From assembly GCA_015501585.1 (NCBI GenBank), contig JADNRY010000064.1, positions 186,001-250,000 on the forward strand: DNA of 64,000 nt, given 5' to 3'. The DNA comes from Rhodocollybia butyracea (taxonomy: Eukaryota; Basidiomycota; Agaricomycetes; Agaricales; Omphalotaceae). Below are positions 47,024 to 58,500 of the stretch, piece after piece. Below the pieces are notes generated by a model. The model was not told the DNA's origin, ran no database searches, and worked only from the letters and a program-made list of their open reading frames with translations. The translations under genes were made by a program, and so were the position numbers. Within the stretch, counting starts at the first letter, position 1. The number at the start of each line of letters is the position of its first letter.

Positions 47024-48885
47024 CTGGACAGCTTCTACGCGGGAACCGAGGAATCTTGAGTATGTCTGCAATTGTGTATCGGATACATTCAGGGGATAGG
47101 AGGGATGGGCAGGTACAACGAGCTTCGCTGTTAATCGGATGATCATGAATACTTCTGTATGAATATATGTGAAATCTTGTTACTTTTTACGTCTCGTCTC
47201 CCGCAATTGATCACTGTAAGATTGACGTTTCAGACTTTTTATGCAGGAGTATCCATAACACAAGTAGTCACAGAGCTGGAAAGAGACATCAACAGCACAT
47301 GGTTCATATGCGGAAATTCAAACACATTTCGAATGTAGAAGAGCACAAATATCTGAAAGGAAGAGAGAATCACTGACGGGGCGAATACAAGACGCGGAAG
47401 TTCAGGGTTTCACTGCAGTGGTTTCACGTTCATCAAAAGAGTGGAGATAAGATTGGGTACAGACTCTCTACAGGAACGAAGTATCAAAGTGGTTCCGGAG
47501 ATATTTACCAGATACATCACATCTGCGGTTTCGATGTGATAACATTTGTGCCAAAGAATTGAGGTACATAGCCATCGTGCGCAAAATCGAGAGTAAACAC
47601 AACTTGGATGTGTGCGCGAAAGCTTCAGGTTGAGAAAGGTAAGGTTTCTTTCAAAAGCAAGACCAGTGGCTCCTCAATATTCAATGAAGCCATTTCCATG
47701 GACTAGTGCCGTGCTCTTGGTCCACAGATCCATCGCGAAACTCCTCGAGCACCGCCAAAGACCACTCTGCAACGTTCATAGCAAGCCGAACAGAACTGCG
47801 ATTAATTTCGGTAATCGGAAGATGACCGAGTAGGGTCGAAATCAACGCTTCTCCCGCAATAAGAATAAGCGCATGTAGTGGCGCTCTGGGTCATGGCAGG
47901 TCATGGATCATATCGATTATGGCCAAGGTTCCAAATCTTCCCTAGGGTTGCGTTGAAGCGATTTGAAACCGTAATTGTAGAGTTATCGTTGTGTTATTGT
48001 ATGTTATCGTATGTTGTGGGTTCGAAATTGAGGATAATAATAGTTGAACATGAGGGAAGGACAAACGATAACAGGGACACAAGAATTAGAAAGAGGTTCA
48101 AACTGCATAAAGACGGGAAGTGGCTAGTGGCATCCCATCCTTGAACATATGGGCCAGAGCTCGGTATCCGGATAGCATGGTAGAGCGAATATACCGACGT
48201 CGAACATTCAGTATGAGCAGGGTTGCCTTGAGAAAATCGAGAACACGGGCCACAAGAGAAGAAAAAACAACGATCCAGGATCCTTAAAGAGAACAACATT
48301 AGTGATACTACGGAGGAGGAATCGGTGAGGCGAGAATATAATTTTTTGGCGCAAAATAGACTACTTGGAAGAGGAACGACGAGAAGTGTAGGTCCGAGGT
48401 CAGGAGAACATGAACCAGCGCCTGTTACAGGCGCTAATCGGAATTTTTTCTGATCACTTCTTCCATCTCGCAAACTCCAAAAGTCCACTGTACCGAGAGC
48501 TTTTTGAAGAGGAAAAACACGATGATGGCTGAAGCAAAGTGCGGATCTCATCTGCTTGCCTTTCTTATTGAAATCCTGAAAAACCATTCGGTATATTTGT
48601 TCGTTTGTTCTTGCGAGGTCAGAATATAAATCAACGCGGAAGTCTTGCGGAAACTGTTCCTCGTCCCAATTCAATGATTTTCGACCTGACGCACCCGCCG
48701 AAATTTGGATGGAAGCTGCCCCAACTTAAAGTCATACACGGCGGCTCCATGAACTCTCTTTGGGTCGTACGATGTAAGAGTGCGGTAGGAGGTTTTTAAT
48801 GCGACAAGAGGTGGTCGATGATTCGATGAACGGCCGCGGGTAAGGGAGCTTAGAACAATCACTGTTACTCGTCGGAATCGCTGTT
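47024..48885. other. Spacer
   Basis: A long minus-strand open frame (47994-48674) is present, but its composition and lack of splice, start or domain support do not convince me. Nothing else recognised. Confidence 0.35.
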
Positions 48886-49292
48886 ATGTACTCCGCCAGT
48901 GACATCGGGAATGACCATGGCTTGTTCAGTTCTGGTGCGTGTTGCTATGAAACCTCTTTGACCGTTCTGATTTTTTTATCTATTATATAGCCAAGTCTTC
49001 ACTGGCACTGGTCGCCCTCTTCTGTATTCACAACCATTCAGACGAACAGAGCTCCGGATGCAACTATCTAGACCAAGTGGATATCTCAATTCTCCTTTAC
49101 GATCCCATGGTATCATTAAAATATCTTATTTCGCGATACTAATAAACGACGTCACGTAACATCCAGCACAATAAAACGAATTGGATGCATCAGAACTCAG
49201 ATCAGTCGAAGATGATATTGGAAAAGCTCGATGCTGGCGCTGGCGCTCTAGAGGCTGAAGCGCTGAAGTTAGACAAAGCTCCTCCACATTAA
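48886..49292 (+). CDS. Hypothetical small three-exon protein (97 residues)
   Basis: Exons 48886-48934, 48991-49109 and 49167-49292 join in phase through 56- and 57-nt GT-AG introns to give 97 residues. Product: MYSASDIGNDHGLFSSAKSS, then LALVALFCIHNHSDEQSSGC, a middle with YLDQVDISILLYDPM, and an acidic/Ala-rich helix LEKLDAGAGALEAEALKLDK before PPH. There is no family I recognise. Three phase-matched exons argue against chance, though the gene could extend 5' in frame. Possibly a small cytosolic protein or a shortened paralogue of something larger. Confidence 0.45.
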
Positions 49293-49885
49293 ACGTCCAA
49301 CTCTCACTCTAGGTGCTGGTTCAACTGGTAGGAAATGAGGAATGACCATGGTTCCTGTAGATGCTGTCCCAGCGAATTTTCCTTAACAGTGTCCGCGATC
49401 ATCGATAAACAAGAAGTAACTTTCTAACGCGTTTTTTTCGTGTGATTTATGAAAAGGGTCGGAATTGGGCAGGAGATAGGGGAGCGGCCGGTGAGACGGT
49501 GATAGTGGCATTTGCCTTACAGTCTTCTTTGAGAACTCGACATACCTTCGAGGCAAACTCCGTTTCTGTCGATAACACTGAGCGGGTTTTTTCAGTTATT
49601 CAGTTGATTTTTCTCTCAATTTTCCAGGATTTTTGGAAAGATTATCTTGGCATCCTCCTCCTCGTTCGTGCTAGTACGTTGCTGCCTGCGAAACGGCGTT
49701 CGGTCTTCCTCCAAGTCCGGTTTTCCGTGCTTTACTTCGTTTGCAGATCTCTTCCAAATATTTCGTCTGTACTTGTTGAAATACAAGCTCAAGCTCGAAA
49801 CCTCCGGACAATTCATAGAACAAAATCATTCTAGGTATGTTATTCTCCTCATCCATTTCGATCAACTTATAATTGTTTACAGATC
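49293..49885. other. Spacer
   Basis: Upstream region of the small secreted protein at 49886. Overlapping short open frames on both strands only. Confidence 0.35.
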
Positions 49886-50281
49886 ATGTTTATTCTGCAA
49901 TCCTCAATGATTGCGATCGCTGCCTTGATAGGATTTTCGAATGCCATTCCTACTGAAGGAACCCTTGCGCCTCTTCTTCAGGTCAGGTCTTCGCCCACTA
50001 CAAGAGAGATCGATGTCCGCGCTCCAAATCCCTCTGTAGAAGTCAGCACTCCAGTGACTTACTTCGTTACTACAAATGGCAGTATCACTGGTCAGGCTGT
50101 CAAGAAAGTCATCGGAAACGAACTCGCAGTCCTCTCTCCCGGAGCTTCTGATGCAGTCATACTCGCTGCGATCACGGGGCTTGGTGCCATTACCCAGGCC
50201 GTATGTCGAAGTGGCGCGCCGTTGGCCTGCGCGGTAGTCGGCTTCACAGCCGTGATCGGTATCTTCTTCAGCATCTTTTAA
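49886..50281 (+). CDS. Small secreted hydrophobic protein
   Basis: 131 residues in one frame: signal peptide MFILQSSMIAIAALIGFSNA, a polar middle with STPVTYFVTTNGSITGQAV, then two hydrophobic stretches, AVILAAITGLGAITQAV and CAVVGFTAVIGIFFSIF, at the end. The only two mature Cys are near the second hydrophobic stretch. The family is not known to me. Downstream sequence (50400-50800) in other frames looks like the C-terminal part of the same kind of secreted protein, so this may be the 5' part of a larger gene. Confidence 0.5.
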   Translation: MFILQSSMIAIAALIGFSNAIPTEGTLAPLLQVRSSPTTREIDVRAPNPSVEVSTPVTYFVTTNGSITGQAVKKVIGNELAVLSPGASDAVILAAITGLGAITQAVCRSGAPLACAVVGFTAVIGIFFSIF

Positions 50282-50399
50282 AGTACTGGTCGGGACTTGT
50301 TTTTTTCCGCATCGGGATTTTTTCCTATGGTACTGGAGTACTCACCTGTTCGTGGATGCGGCGTTGCTTGTCATTTGCATCTCGAAGCGCCTGAGGGAG

Positions 50400-50806
50400 A
50401 TTAGAGGTCAATTGGGAATGCGACTGTCGATGGAACGTTCCATGACATTCACTTCAAAAAGGTCAATGGACGTTTTGGTCTCCGTGCTATCCAAACATCC
50501 CCCTCCTCCTCTTCTCTTACTGAGGGCGGAAGACAATGACGGTGGGATGGTCTTTAACTTTAACTGGATCAGTGACAGTGAAAAAGCGTATGACAGTTTC
50601 CACAGCACTAAAACGGTAGGCAAATATCTTCGCAATATAAAAAAAATCCTTAGGCTGACCCGGTCTCTTACAGCAAATACATGGGTACGGAAAACCAGGC
50701 TGATTACTGTTGGGTGGAACGAGTCAGGGTACTCCTGGCCGAGCGAGGGGGAGGAGGGGTCACTCGAGAGTTCATGTACCAGTGAAAATGCAGGTATCAG
50801 TTAATC
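50400..50806 (+). CDS. Hypothetical secreted-protein C-terminal region, frame broken
   Basis: After an acceptor-like site (gagattag, ending 50406) the sequence reads RSIGNATVDGTFHDIHFKKV, then NGRFGLRAIQTSPSSSS. A 1-nt frame change near 50525 leads to DNDGGMVFNFNWISDSEKAY. A phase-consistent intron (about 50619-50676) then leads to KYMGTENQADYCWVERV. The parts look coding but need the frame change to be one protein. A splice from within the 49886 gene (donor after GFTA) to 50407 would be in phase. Tentative. Confidence 0.3.
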
Positions 50807-51140
50807 TCATTGCACCCGGTTTGTGTAGCTGCTGTAATTAGACGATAAATGACCTGAATTTATTAGAATGCCTAGTTTTGAATTAAATTTTGTTTTCCTG
50901 TGCTCGACTCATTTGTACCAAGCTTCTTCGAATATATCATTACTTGTGTTTTCGCACTTCCTTTCTTGCTAGATTAACTCCCCGAGTTCTCCTTCAACTC
51001 CTTCTTTCGATCTTGATTATTCTTAAAGATCCGTTTGGGTAACCGCTCTGCGTTGAGGTTTCAGACACTATGTCTTTCGGCATCTACGAGGTCCAGAGAC
51101 GTATCGGGCGAGCCCTTTCCAATTCCACTCGAGCGTTATC
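50807..51140. other. Spacer with an orphan exon
   Basis: An ATG at about 51070 opens MSFGIYEVQRRIGRALSNST and runs into a perfect donor (gtaagtcttg) at about 51148. No following exon was found. The IDO duplication unit begins here, so this may be a first exon cut off by that insertion or duplication. Confidence 0.3.
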
Positions 51141-51463
51141 CGTGAATGTAAGTCTTGTTGGTCCACGCCAAGAATGACCAGTTGTCGGAGAGTTTATTAC
51201 ACTGGAATAAAATTAATTATCATAAACAATCTTATAATGGAATAGATATGCTGGCGGTGCTACTAGTGTGTTGCAACTACGTTAGAGATCAACGGTCATA
51301 TTACACATAAATTATTGTTAGGGGGATCAGTTTTTTTTTGAACAAAGAATTTTGTCAGCGTTTCAGCACTGACTGGGAAGTAGCATCTACCCCTGCCTTC
51401 AATAGAGCTACCACTTTGTTTCCACCAGTACCAAGGACTCGGTCAATCTCCGGTTGCTTAAGT

Positions 51464-52765
51464 TTAGAAACGAGTGGATGGAACTGTCCAAGGAGCGGTG
51501 GTTTTGGACATGCTGACAACATATGACATGGCAATACGCATGTGAAGACTCCGTAGTTTTTTCAATGCCGCAACTGCGTTGTTATATGGACCTCGAAGAG
51601 TAGACATACGACAAGCAAAGTCCCGCATGGAAGGTGACTGTTCCAGATGCTGTAAGTATTCCCGATGTTTGCCCAGCATGTACATCCGCATGCGTTCCAT
51701 AAATCCGAGGTTGGCTCTTTCGCTTGACATCGAGCACTTCTCTGGTGTATCATGATTGACACCCAAGAACACATCTAGCGTATGCATTATTGTGCTTTGC
51801 CCGCCAGAAGGTCCACATAAATACTGCAGCTCAGGCGCAGCAGGATTAACCCCTTCATATATCCATCCAGGAACTGAACCATTTTGGGAGTCGCAGCCGT
51901 TAAACCAAGGGCGTATATGCCAGTAGAAAGTGTAAGGATCACAGCCATCCCTGGTTGATTGAATAAGATCACTGAATTCTCCTATAATTTCCGCGATACG
52001 CTCAAGATCTCCAGCAACCCGGTTCATCGAAGCCGAATCATCCACAATTGGAGTTCGATTGTAACTTTCGACGATACATAATAGCTGGGCACCATGTAGT
52101 TCAATCGCAGCTTGGACTTGATAAAAGTGTCGTTCGTCATCTCTTCCGGAGAATGTGTGAAGAATTGTCATGTTATCGATGGTGACAGGCTTGTCAGAGT
52201 GGATGAGCTCCCAGTTCCACGTAACTGTATCCGCGAATGTGATGACTGGGGAGATACCAAGGATACGAGATACATTCACCAGGGGGATCGCAATTGAGTC
52301 GGGGACTTTTTTCGGTTCTGGAGGAAATACAGGAGGAAGCGAATGGACATAGTATTGCACAAGCCAGCTTAATATTACATGAGCTCTCTGGAGAAGGCGC
52401 CGTTGGTTCGCTAATGATTGAATGTCCAGGACTGCGATCTGGAATTGAACATCAATATTAATCCAGAGTCACCATGGTAGACCTACCGATTTCACATGGA
52501 CTCTCCAGGATTCCCCTTCCTTCTTCAAAGCCAGCGCTTCTTTGGATACATCGTCTCCCAGTCTCAGAAGCTCGGGTGCCTCTGCCAATGCATTTTCCCA
52601 TATCCTGTATTGACCTGAGAGACGGGGAAGAGGCTCCGGCGGAAGAAATCCAGTAACTGGGTCGATGCCAAAGTCAGTTTGAGCTGGAAGTACTTTATTT
52701 GAAGCTTGAAATTGGTGGGTAAAAATGCGAGGGAAGAAGGAGGTTATCTCAAAGTAACCTGGCAT
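51464..52765 (-). CDS. Indoleamine 2,3-dioxygenase, copy A (C-terminus frameshifted)
   Basis: Heme dioxygenase family that opens the indole ring of tryptophan to N-formylkynurenine. Exons 52487-52765 and 51464-52438 join at phase 0 through a 48-nt intron, giving 417 residues. Motifs: DPVTGFLPPEPLPRLSGQY, RPWFNGCDSQN, YLCGPSGGQSTIMHTLDVFL, and RMYMLGKHREYLQHLEQS with the proximal heme His. Near 51476 an extra base relative to copy B ends the frame at PWTVPSTRF. The shifted frame still encodes the usual end with G-T-G-G-N-K-V (down to 51340). The lost loop (GTGG) contacts heme and substrate in known IDOs, so activity is doubtful unless the base is an assembly error. Fungal IDOs usually supply NAD precursors. 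Confidence 0.8.
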
Positions 52766-55559
52766 ATTGGGCTTAGCAGGATACGGGGCTCGTTATAGAT
52801 ATTCGGTACGTTTTGGAGAGGCTTTATATCTGGCATGTACTGACTCGTCCTTTCTTAACCTGAAACGGGTTCAAAACAACGGCAAATGAAGCGACGGTAA
52901 AGGAAGCGGGACTGCGTACTGTGCTCACCAGGGCCCTTCAAGCTTCAAGGCCCACTTTGCTGCTCCGACTTGGGAAAAAAGCGGGACCGGTAAGTACTCT
53001 TCCGTACTCTTCCGTAGCGTTCCAGTGGAAGCGGGACTCGTAGCGGATTGGCAAGGTACTTCTGTTTGACCAGTGCATCAGTATCCTTCATTAATAAACT
53101 TATGATGAAATCGACAATGCACTCTCCTATCCGATGTTGAAACCTGGACATTTTGGACCAAAATTGTAGGTGCTCCGATAAATCTCACACAGCTTGACCA
53201 CACAGCTTGACTTTGAATAACTGACTTAACTCTTTAAATACTTTCCCGAGATGAGTATCAGTAATTTTGAGCAGGAGCGTCGCTGGGTCTGAGTCAATGA
53301 AGAGTTATAACCACGAAACTCAAAGCTGATTTTTGACTCACAAGTAAGGGGTTCAACTCTTAAGTCAGTGCTCTGATTGACTCGGCTCAGGGCGACGAAA
53401 AGTCACACCATTATAGGCAAATCAAGTCATAGGGTTGACTGGGTATAAGCTGGGATCTATGATCCCGGTTCGCATCATAGAGGTATCCAAAGTAGGGGTT
53501 AACCCATATGTACAGCTCACATCATAGAGCACGCCGCAGGTGGAGCCTCCGGAGGGGTTCGCATCAAGTTGGGCGGCAATCGCAGCTGCCCAGGTATACA
53601 TATGTACTATGTAGCTCCAGCAAAAATTTGGGAAGTTTTGATAGTTTCTTAAGTGATAAATTCTCCAGGATTTGAGATAGATTATAAAATTACATACTCA
53701 ACATGCAGAAGGGGTTTTCAAGCATTCTAGTGCTTCTCTAAATTGGTTACTATTAGTTGACAAAAAGATGCTGTTGTACTAAAATTTTTCGGTGCTTTTT
53801 CCAGCCATTTTCGAACCCTCAGACCACATAGTCAACCAAAATTTAGTGATTTTGGTTCGCATCATAGTGGTCCCTTTCACGAATTTTGGGATCATGGTTT
53901 CAGGCCTATAGTCTGGGGTCCTGGTTGACTTCGGCTTGAGTCAACTTGTGTCGGTAACCAACCGGTAACTAAAAAATATGCTTTGTCTCGTTAAAGGAAT
54001 ATAAAGGACAATTGATCCTGGTGCTCATGAGATACTACAATCGTAGATAGCCCATTACGGAAGAAAAATACTTGCAAGGGTGGCAGAATACTCATCTATT
54101 TCTACGTGTGTCTAGTAAATATCTACCAATCTTGATGTCTCCTAGCGTCGATTTTCGATTTGATCCGATCTGGAGCTGTGTATCCCCTTGATTTGACTAC
54201 ACAGAGTATGGTTCGAAGGCGACGGCCAAGGACCATCGAGACGGTGATGAAATATTCTGCAAGGATAGGTATGTATGTACTCCTTTCACTCAAAGACTTC
54301 GAGCTTCAGCATGATCTCTATCAATTTTGGGCCAGGATGGTGACGGTGTGTGGGCTGAAAAGTATCAGATCAGAAGGATGCCAGTTAGAAATGGATACAC
54401 TGGAGGATAGCTCATGTTTTGATGCAACCATGATATTTGATATTTGTAGCTCTCCCCTAGGAGTCCCTAGGCAGACTCTATATGTTTGTTCACAGGCAGG
54501 CAATGCAAACTTGTATAGAGTTGTATTAATACTCATTCCCAGAGTACTCAGGGGGGACTTTGGGAAACGGTGATGAAGCAATGATGAAGTTTATCCTTTG
54601 ATGACAGGGCGTAGAGCTTCAGGTTCACATGAATAAGTAGGATCCAGTGGTGTCTAAGATTGGAGAACATTCTACGGGGTTTCATAGCTTTCCAGTCAGG
54701 CCATACTTATTGTCCTTCTCTTTGACGGCTCCTCCATCTCGACACCGCCACAGTTTGCTTAACCGTAGATGCTGTATAACTTTGTCTTTAATCCAGTTAT
54801 CATAATCCCAGCAATCATGGCCGCTGTGTCATGTGGTCCTTCAATATCGATACCCTCACTCAAATAGTATCTGCAATAGAGTACCGATATTTTGATACAC
54901 TATGGACACCTTTTAAAAGAGCGACTCAGTGGATGGCGAGGTTTTGAATGGACGGCCTAGCGTAGAAGGGTAGCTAAATGATCGACATTCCTTTTGAGGG
55001 GCGTTAGATAATCGAGTCGGATAGAGTAGAGCCTCCATCCGTACTTCCTTCACTCAACGGTATCCATTTGGAGAGCTCGAAGGAGCAAAATGAAGGATAA
55101 CTTCCCCTTTGTGATAGATATGAATTGTAAGTCGTCTTCCTTCTTCATTCGGTCCGATATTCATATTGATTGTTCAAGAGGTTTCTCCTTGTTTCTATAC
55201 ATTTCTTCCTCTTTCACTTGAATTCCAGAATTCTACTGCTATTAGTATAAAACATATCTCATACAGCAGTTGTACTACCTAACTTCTTAACCAACAACGA
55301 TACCTGTCTATTTAACTTTACAACACTTACCTTGCTCGAGTATTAAGTAATGACCTGAGTCTGTCAGAAAATCAGTGTACAGGGAATTGTTGACAGGCTA
55401 TCCAGATACACCGTTGGCATAGATGTATAGGGCTTGCGCTCTTGATTCTAAACGAGGAAGGGATGAGGCTTGCTTGATGGTGGTAGCAAATATGATTAGC
55501 GTGCCGACTAATGAAAAGGAAAAGCTGATATTAGTAGGCGATTTAGACTTGTCGGTATT
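52766..55559. other. Upstream region of IDO copy A and junction to unit B
   Basis: No gene. The open frame at 54160-54573 is not preserved in unit B and is rejected as coding. Contains the insertion at 53427-53935. Confidence 0.5.
53427..53935. mobile_element. Insertion of about 510 bp in unit A, unclassified
   Basis: Unit B reads straight from ccattatagccgcatcgagt to caacttgcgtcggtaa (57786-57830). Unit A has about 510 extra bases between the matching parts. The extra DNA contains three copies of ggttcgcatca (about 53467, 53555, 53853) and no long frame. No clear terminal inverted repeats were found; agtcaa-like sequence occurs at both ends. Confidence 0.55.
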
Positions 55560-58500
55560 CTTTTTCGTGGTCCACGTTGAGAATGCCTGATTTATTACAC
55601 TGAATTATCATAAGTAACTAATGGAATAGGTATGCTGGTGGTGCTACTAGTGTGGTTGCAAGCTACGTTAGAAATCAACGATCATGGCTATATATTTGAT
55701 AAATTATTGGTTGGTGAATTAGTTTCTTTTGAACAAGGATTTTCGTCAGCGTCTCAGTGCTGACTGGGATGTAGCATCAACCCCTGCCTTCAATAGAGCT
55801 GCCACTTTGTTTCCGCCAGTCCCACGGACTTGATCAATCTCCTGTTGCTCGCGTTTAGAAACAGGCGAGTGAACGGTCCAAGGGGCAGTAGTTTTGGACA
55901 TGCTGACAACATATGACATGGCAATACGCATGTGAAGACTCCGTAGTTTTTTCAATGCCGCAACTGCGTCGTTATATGGATCTCGAAGAGTATACATACG
56001 ACAAGCGAAGTCCCGCATGGAAGGTGATTGTTCCAGATGCTGCAAGTACTCCCGATGTTTGCCCAGCATGTACATCCGCATGCGTTCCATAAATCCGTGG
56101 TTGGCTCTCTCGGTTGACATCGAATCTCCCTCCGGTCTGTCATGGTTGACACCCAAGAACACATCTAGCGCATGCATTACTGTGCTTTGCCCACCAGAGG
56201 GCCCACATAAATACTGTAGTTCAGGCGCCGTAGGATCAACCCCTTCATATATCCATCCAGGGTCTGAACCATTTTTGTGGTCGCATCCATTAAACCAAGG
56301 GCGTATATGCCAGTAGAAAGCATAAGGATCACAGCCATCCCTGGTTGATTGGATAAGATCGCTGAATTCTCCTATAATTTCCGTTATACGCTCAAGATCT
56401 CCAACAACCCTGTTCATTGAAGCCGAATTATCCACGACCGGAGCTTGATTGTAACTTTCGACGATGCGCAACAGCTGGGCACCATGTAGTTCAATCGCAG
56501 CTTGGACTTGGTAAAAGTGTCGTTCATCATCTCTTCCAGAGAAAGAGTGGAGGATTCTCATGTTATCAATGGTGACAGGCTTATCGGGGTGGATGAACTC
56601 CCAGTTCCAAGCGACTGTATCCGCGAATGTGATGACTGGGGAGATACCAAGGATACGAGATACATTCACCAGGGGGACAGCGATTGATTCGGGGACTTTT
56701 TTTGGCTCTGGAGGAGTTACAGGAGGGAGTGAATGGACGTAGTACTGGACAAGCCAGCTTAATACTACATGCGCTCTCTGGAGAAGGCGCCGTTGGTTTG
56801 CTAATGGTTGTATTTCCAGTACTGCAATCTGGAATTGAACATCAATATTGAAGAAATCGAGTGACCACAGTGACATAGACCTACCGATCTCATACGATCT
56901 CTCCAAAGTTTCCCCTTCGGTCCTCAAGGCTAACGCTTCTTCAGATACATCGTCCCCGAGTCTCAGAACTTCGGCTGCCTCTGTGACCCCCTTTTCCCAT
57001 ATTTCGTACTGACCCGAGAGACGAGGAAGAGGCTCCGGAGGAAGGAACCCAGTAATTGGATCGACGTTAAATTCGGTTTGAGATGGAAGTACTTTATTTG
57101 AAGCTTGGAAGGGGAGGGTAAAGATGTGAGGGAAGAGGGAGGATACTCTAAAGTAATCTGACATGGGGCTCGGTTGCTCGTTGTAGGTATCTGGTACTTG
57201 GAGAGCTTTTATATCCCTGTAACAAGTCATCGTCACTGTCTTTTCTTAACTTGAAACAAGTTCAAAACAACGGCAAAAGGAAGCAACGGCGAACGAACTT
57301 GCGAGACCGCGTACTGCGCTGCATTAGGGTACATTTCGATGCTAATTTTTCTGCCATGGTTTTCGAGTGTCTCCGAAGCAAAAAGTGGCACTGGTAAGTA
57401 CTGATCCGTAGTGCTCCGTAAGTGCGAGCAGTGGAGTAGTAAGGTACACCTGTTTGACCAGTGGCATAAGTATCTTTCATTGGTAAGATTATTATGACTC
57501 TGTGCTCGTTGAAACTTGAGAATTTGAACATTTTTGACCGAAATTATGGGTGCCCCGATACCTCTCACACAGCATTAACAGCTTGACTTTGAATGACTGA
57601 TGTTAGTCTTTAAATACTTTTCTTGAGTAACGTAGGCGGCGGACCGAGCAGAAACGTCGTTGGGCCTCAGAGGAACCACGAGACCCAAAGCAGGCATTGG
57701 TTGATTTTAGGTACACAATAAAGAAGCAGCTCAACTTCTGATAATTAGTGCTTTGATACTTTGACTCCAAGTGACGACTTGAACCGAGTCACTCCATTAT
57801 AGCCGCATCGAGTCAACTTGCGTCGGTAATCAAATAAACATGTTGACTTACATCGGTAACTAAAACAATAGCTACAAAGGTGTCAAGAGATGCTCTTCTT
57901 TTAACCACTTCTACGGACTGATACGATATCTATTATACCAATCCTGACTCAAATCGATTGTCGAGTTGATCCGATCTGCAGCTGTGTCCGCTTGATAACT
58001 CAGAAAGAAGCCGACTACCAAGGACCGGGGGATGGCGATGAAGATTCTCCGACAATAATGGTATACATATTCTGTTGCACAACGTGTACAGCGTCGTCTG
58101 CATCATTTTTAAGTCTTGGATGTTGGCAGTGTAGGGGCAAAGCGGGGTTTATTGAAGAACATATTTATTGGTAGCCGCGCATCGACTATGCATTAATGTT
58201 CAAACGTTCATTGTTCGAATGATTCCCTTGATACTCAGAGTACTCGGAGAGACTTTTGGGAAACGGCGGTGAAAACACCTTCGACACAGGGCATAGAGCT
58301 TCAGGTTCATATGAGCTCGGACTCGGATCTGGTGTCTAAGATTATTCAGTGACCAGTTTTCGAAGCTTACAGTCAGACCATGTATACCGTCCTTCTATTT
58401 GGCGGCTTCCATCTTGACGCCCATATTTCTGAGTCCCAGAAGTTGTCGATATGCGCCTTGTCAACACCAAGAAAACACAACGATGAGATAGCGCGTAGTA

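Larger units (their letters stand above)
51140..55130. repeat. Tandem duplication, unit A (IDO copy A)
   Basis: Similar in order and orientation to 55560-58830: 3' flank, IDO gene, upstream region with attataggc... and gtcaacttg, and a distal block (gataatcgagtcggatagag). Carries about 500 bp extra at 53427-53935 and further extra sequence around 54600-54950. Edges approximate. Confidence 0.75.

Noticed and set aside
47994..48674. 226-codon minus-strand open frame
   Set aside because: No domain, no convincing start, mixed composition, and no phase-matched neighbouring exons; likely chance.
53467..53870. Terminal inverted repeats for the 53.4-53.9 kb insertion
   Set aside because: The gatccc and ggttcgcatca motifs near both ends are in direct orientation or not matched; no true inverted termini found.
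54160..54573. 137-codon plus-strand frame in IDO unit A
   Set aside because: The homologous region of unit B does not keep the frame.
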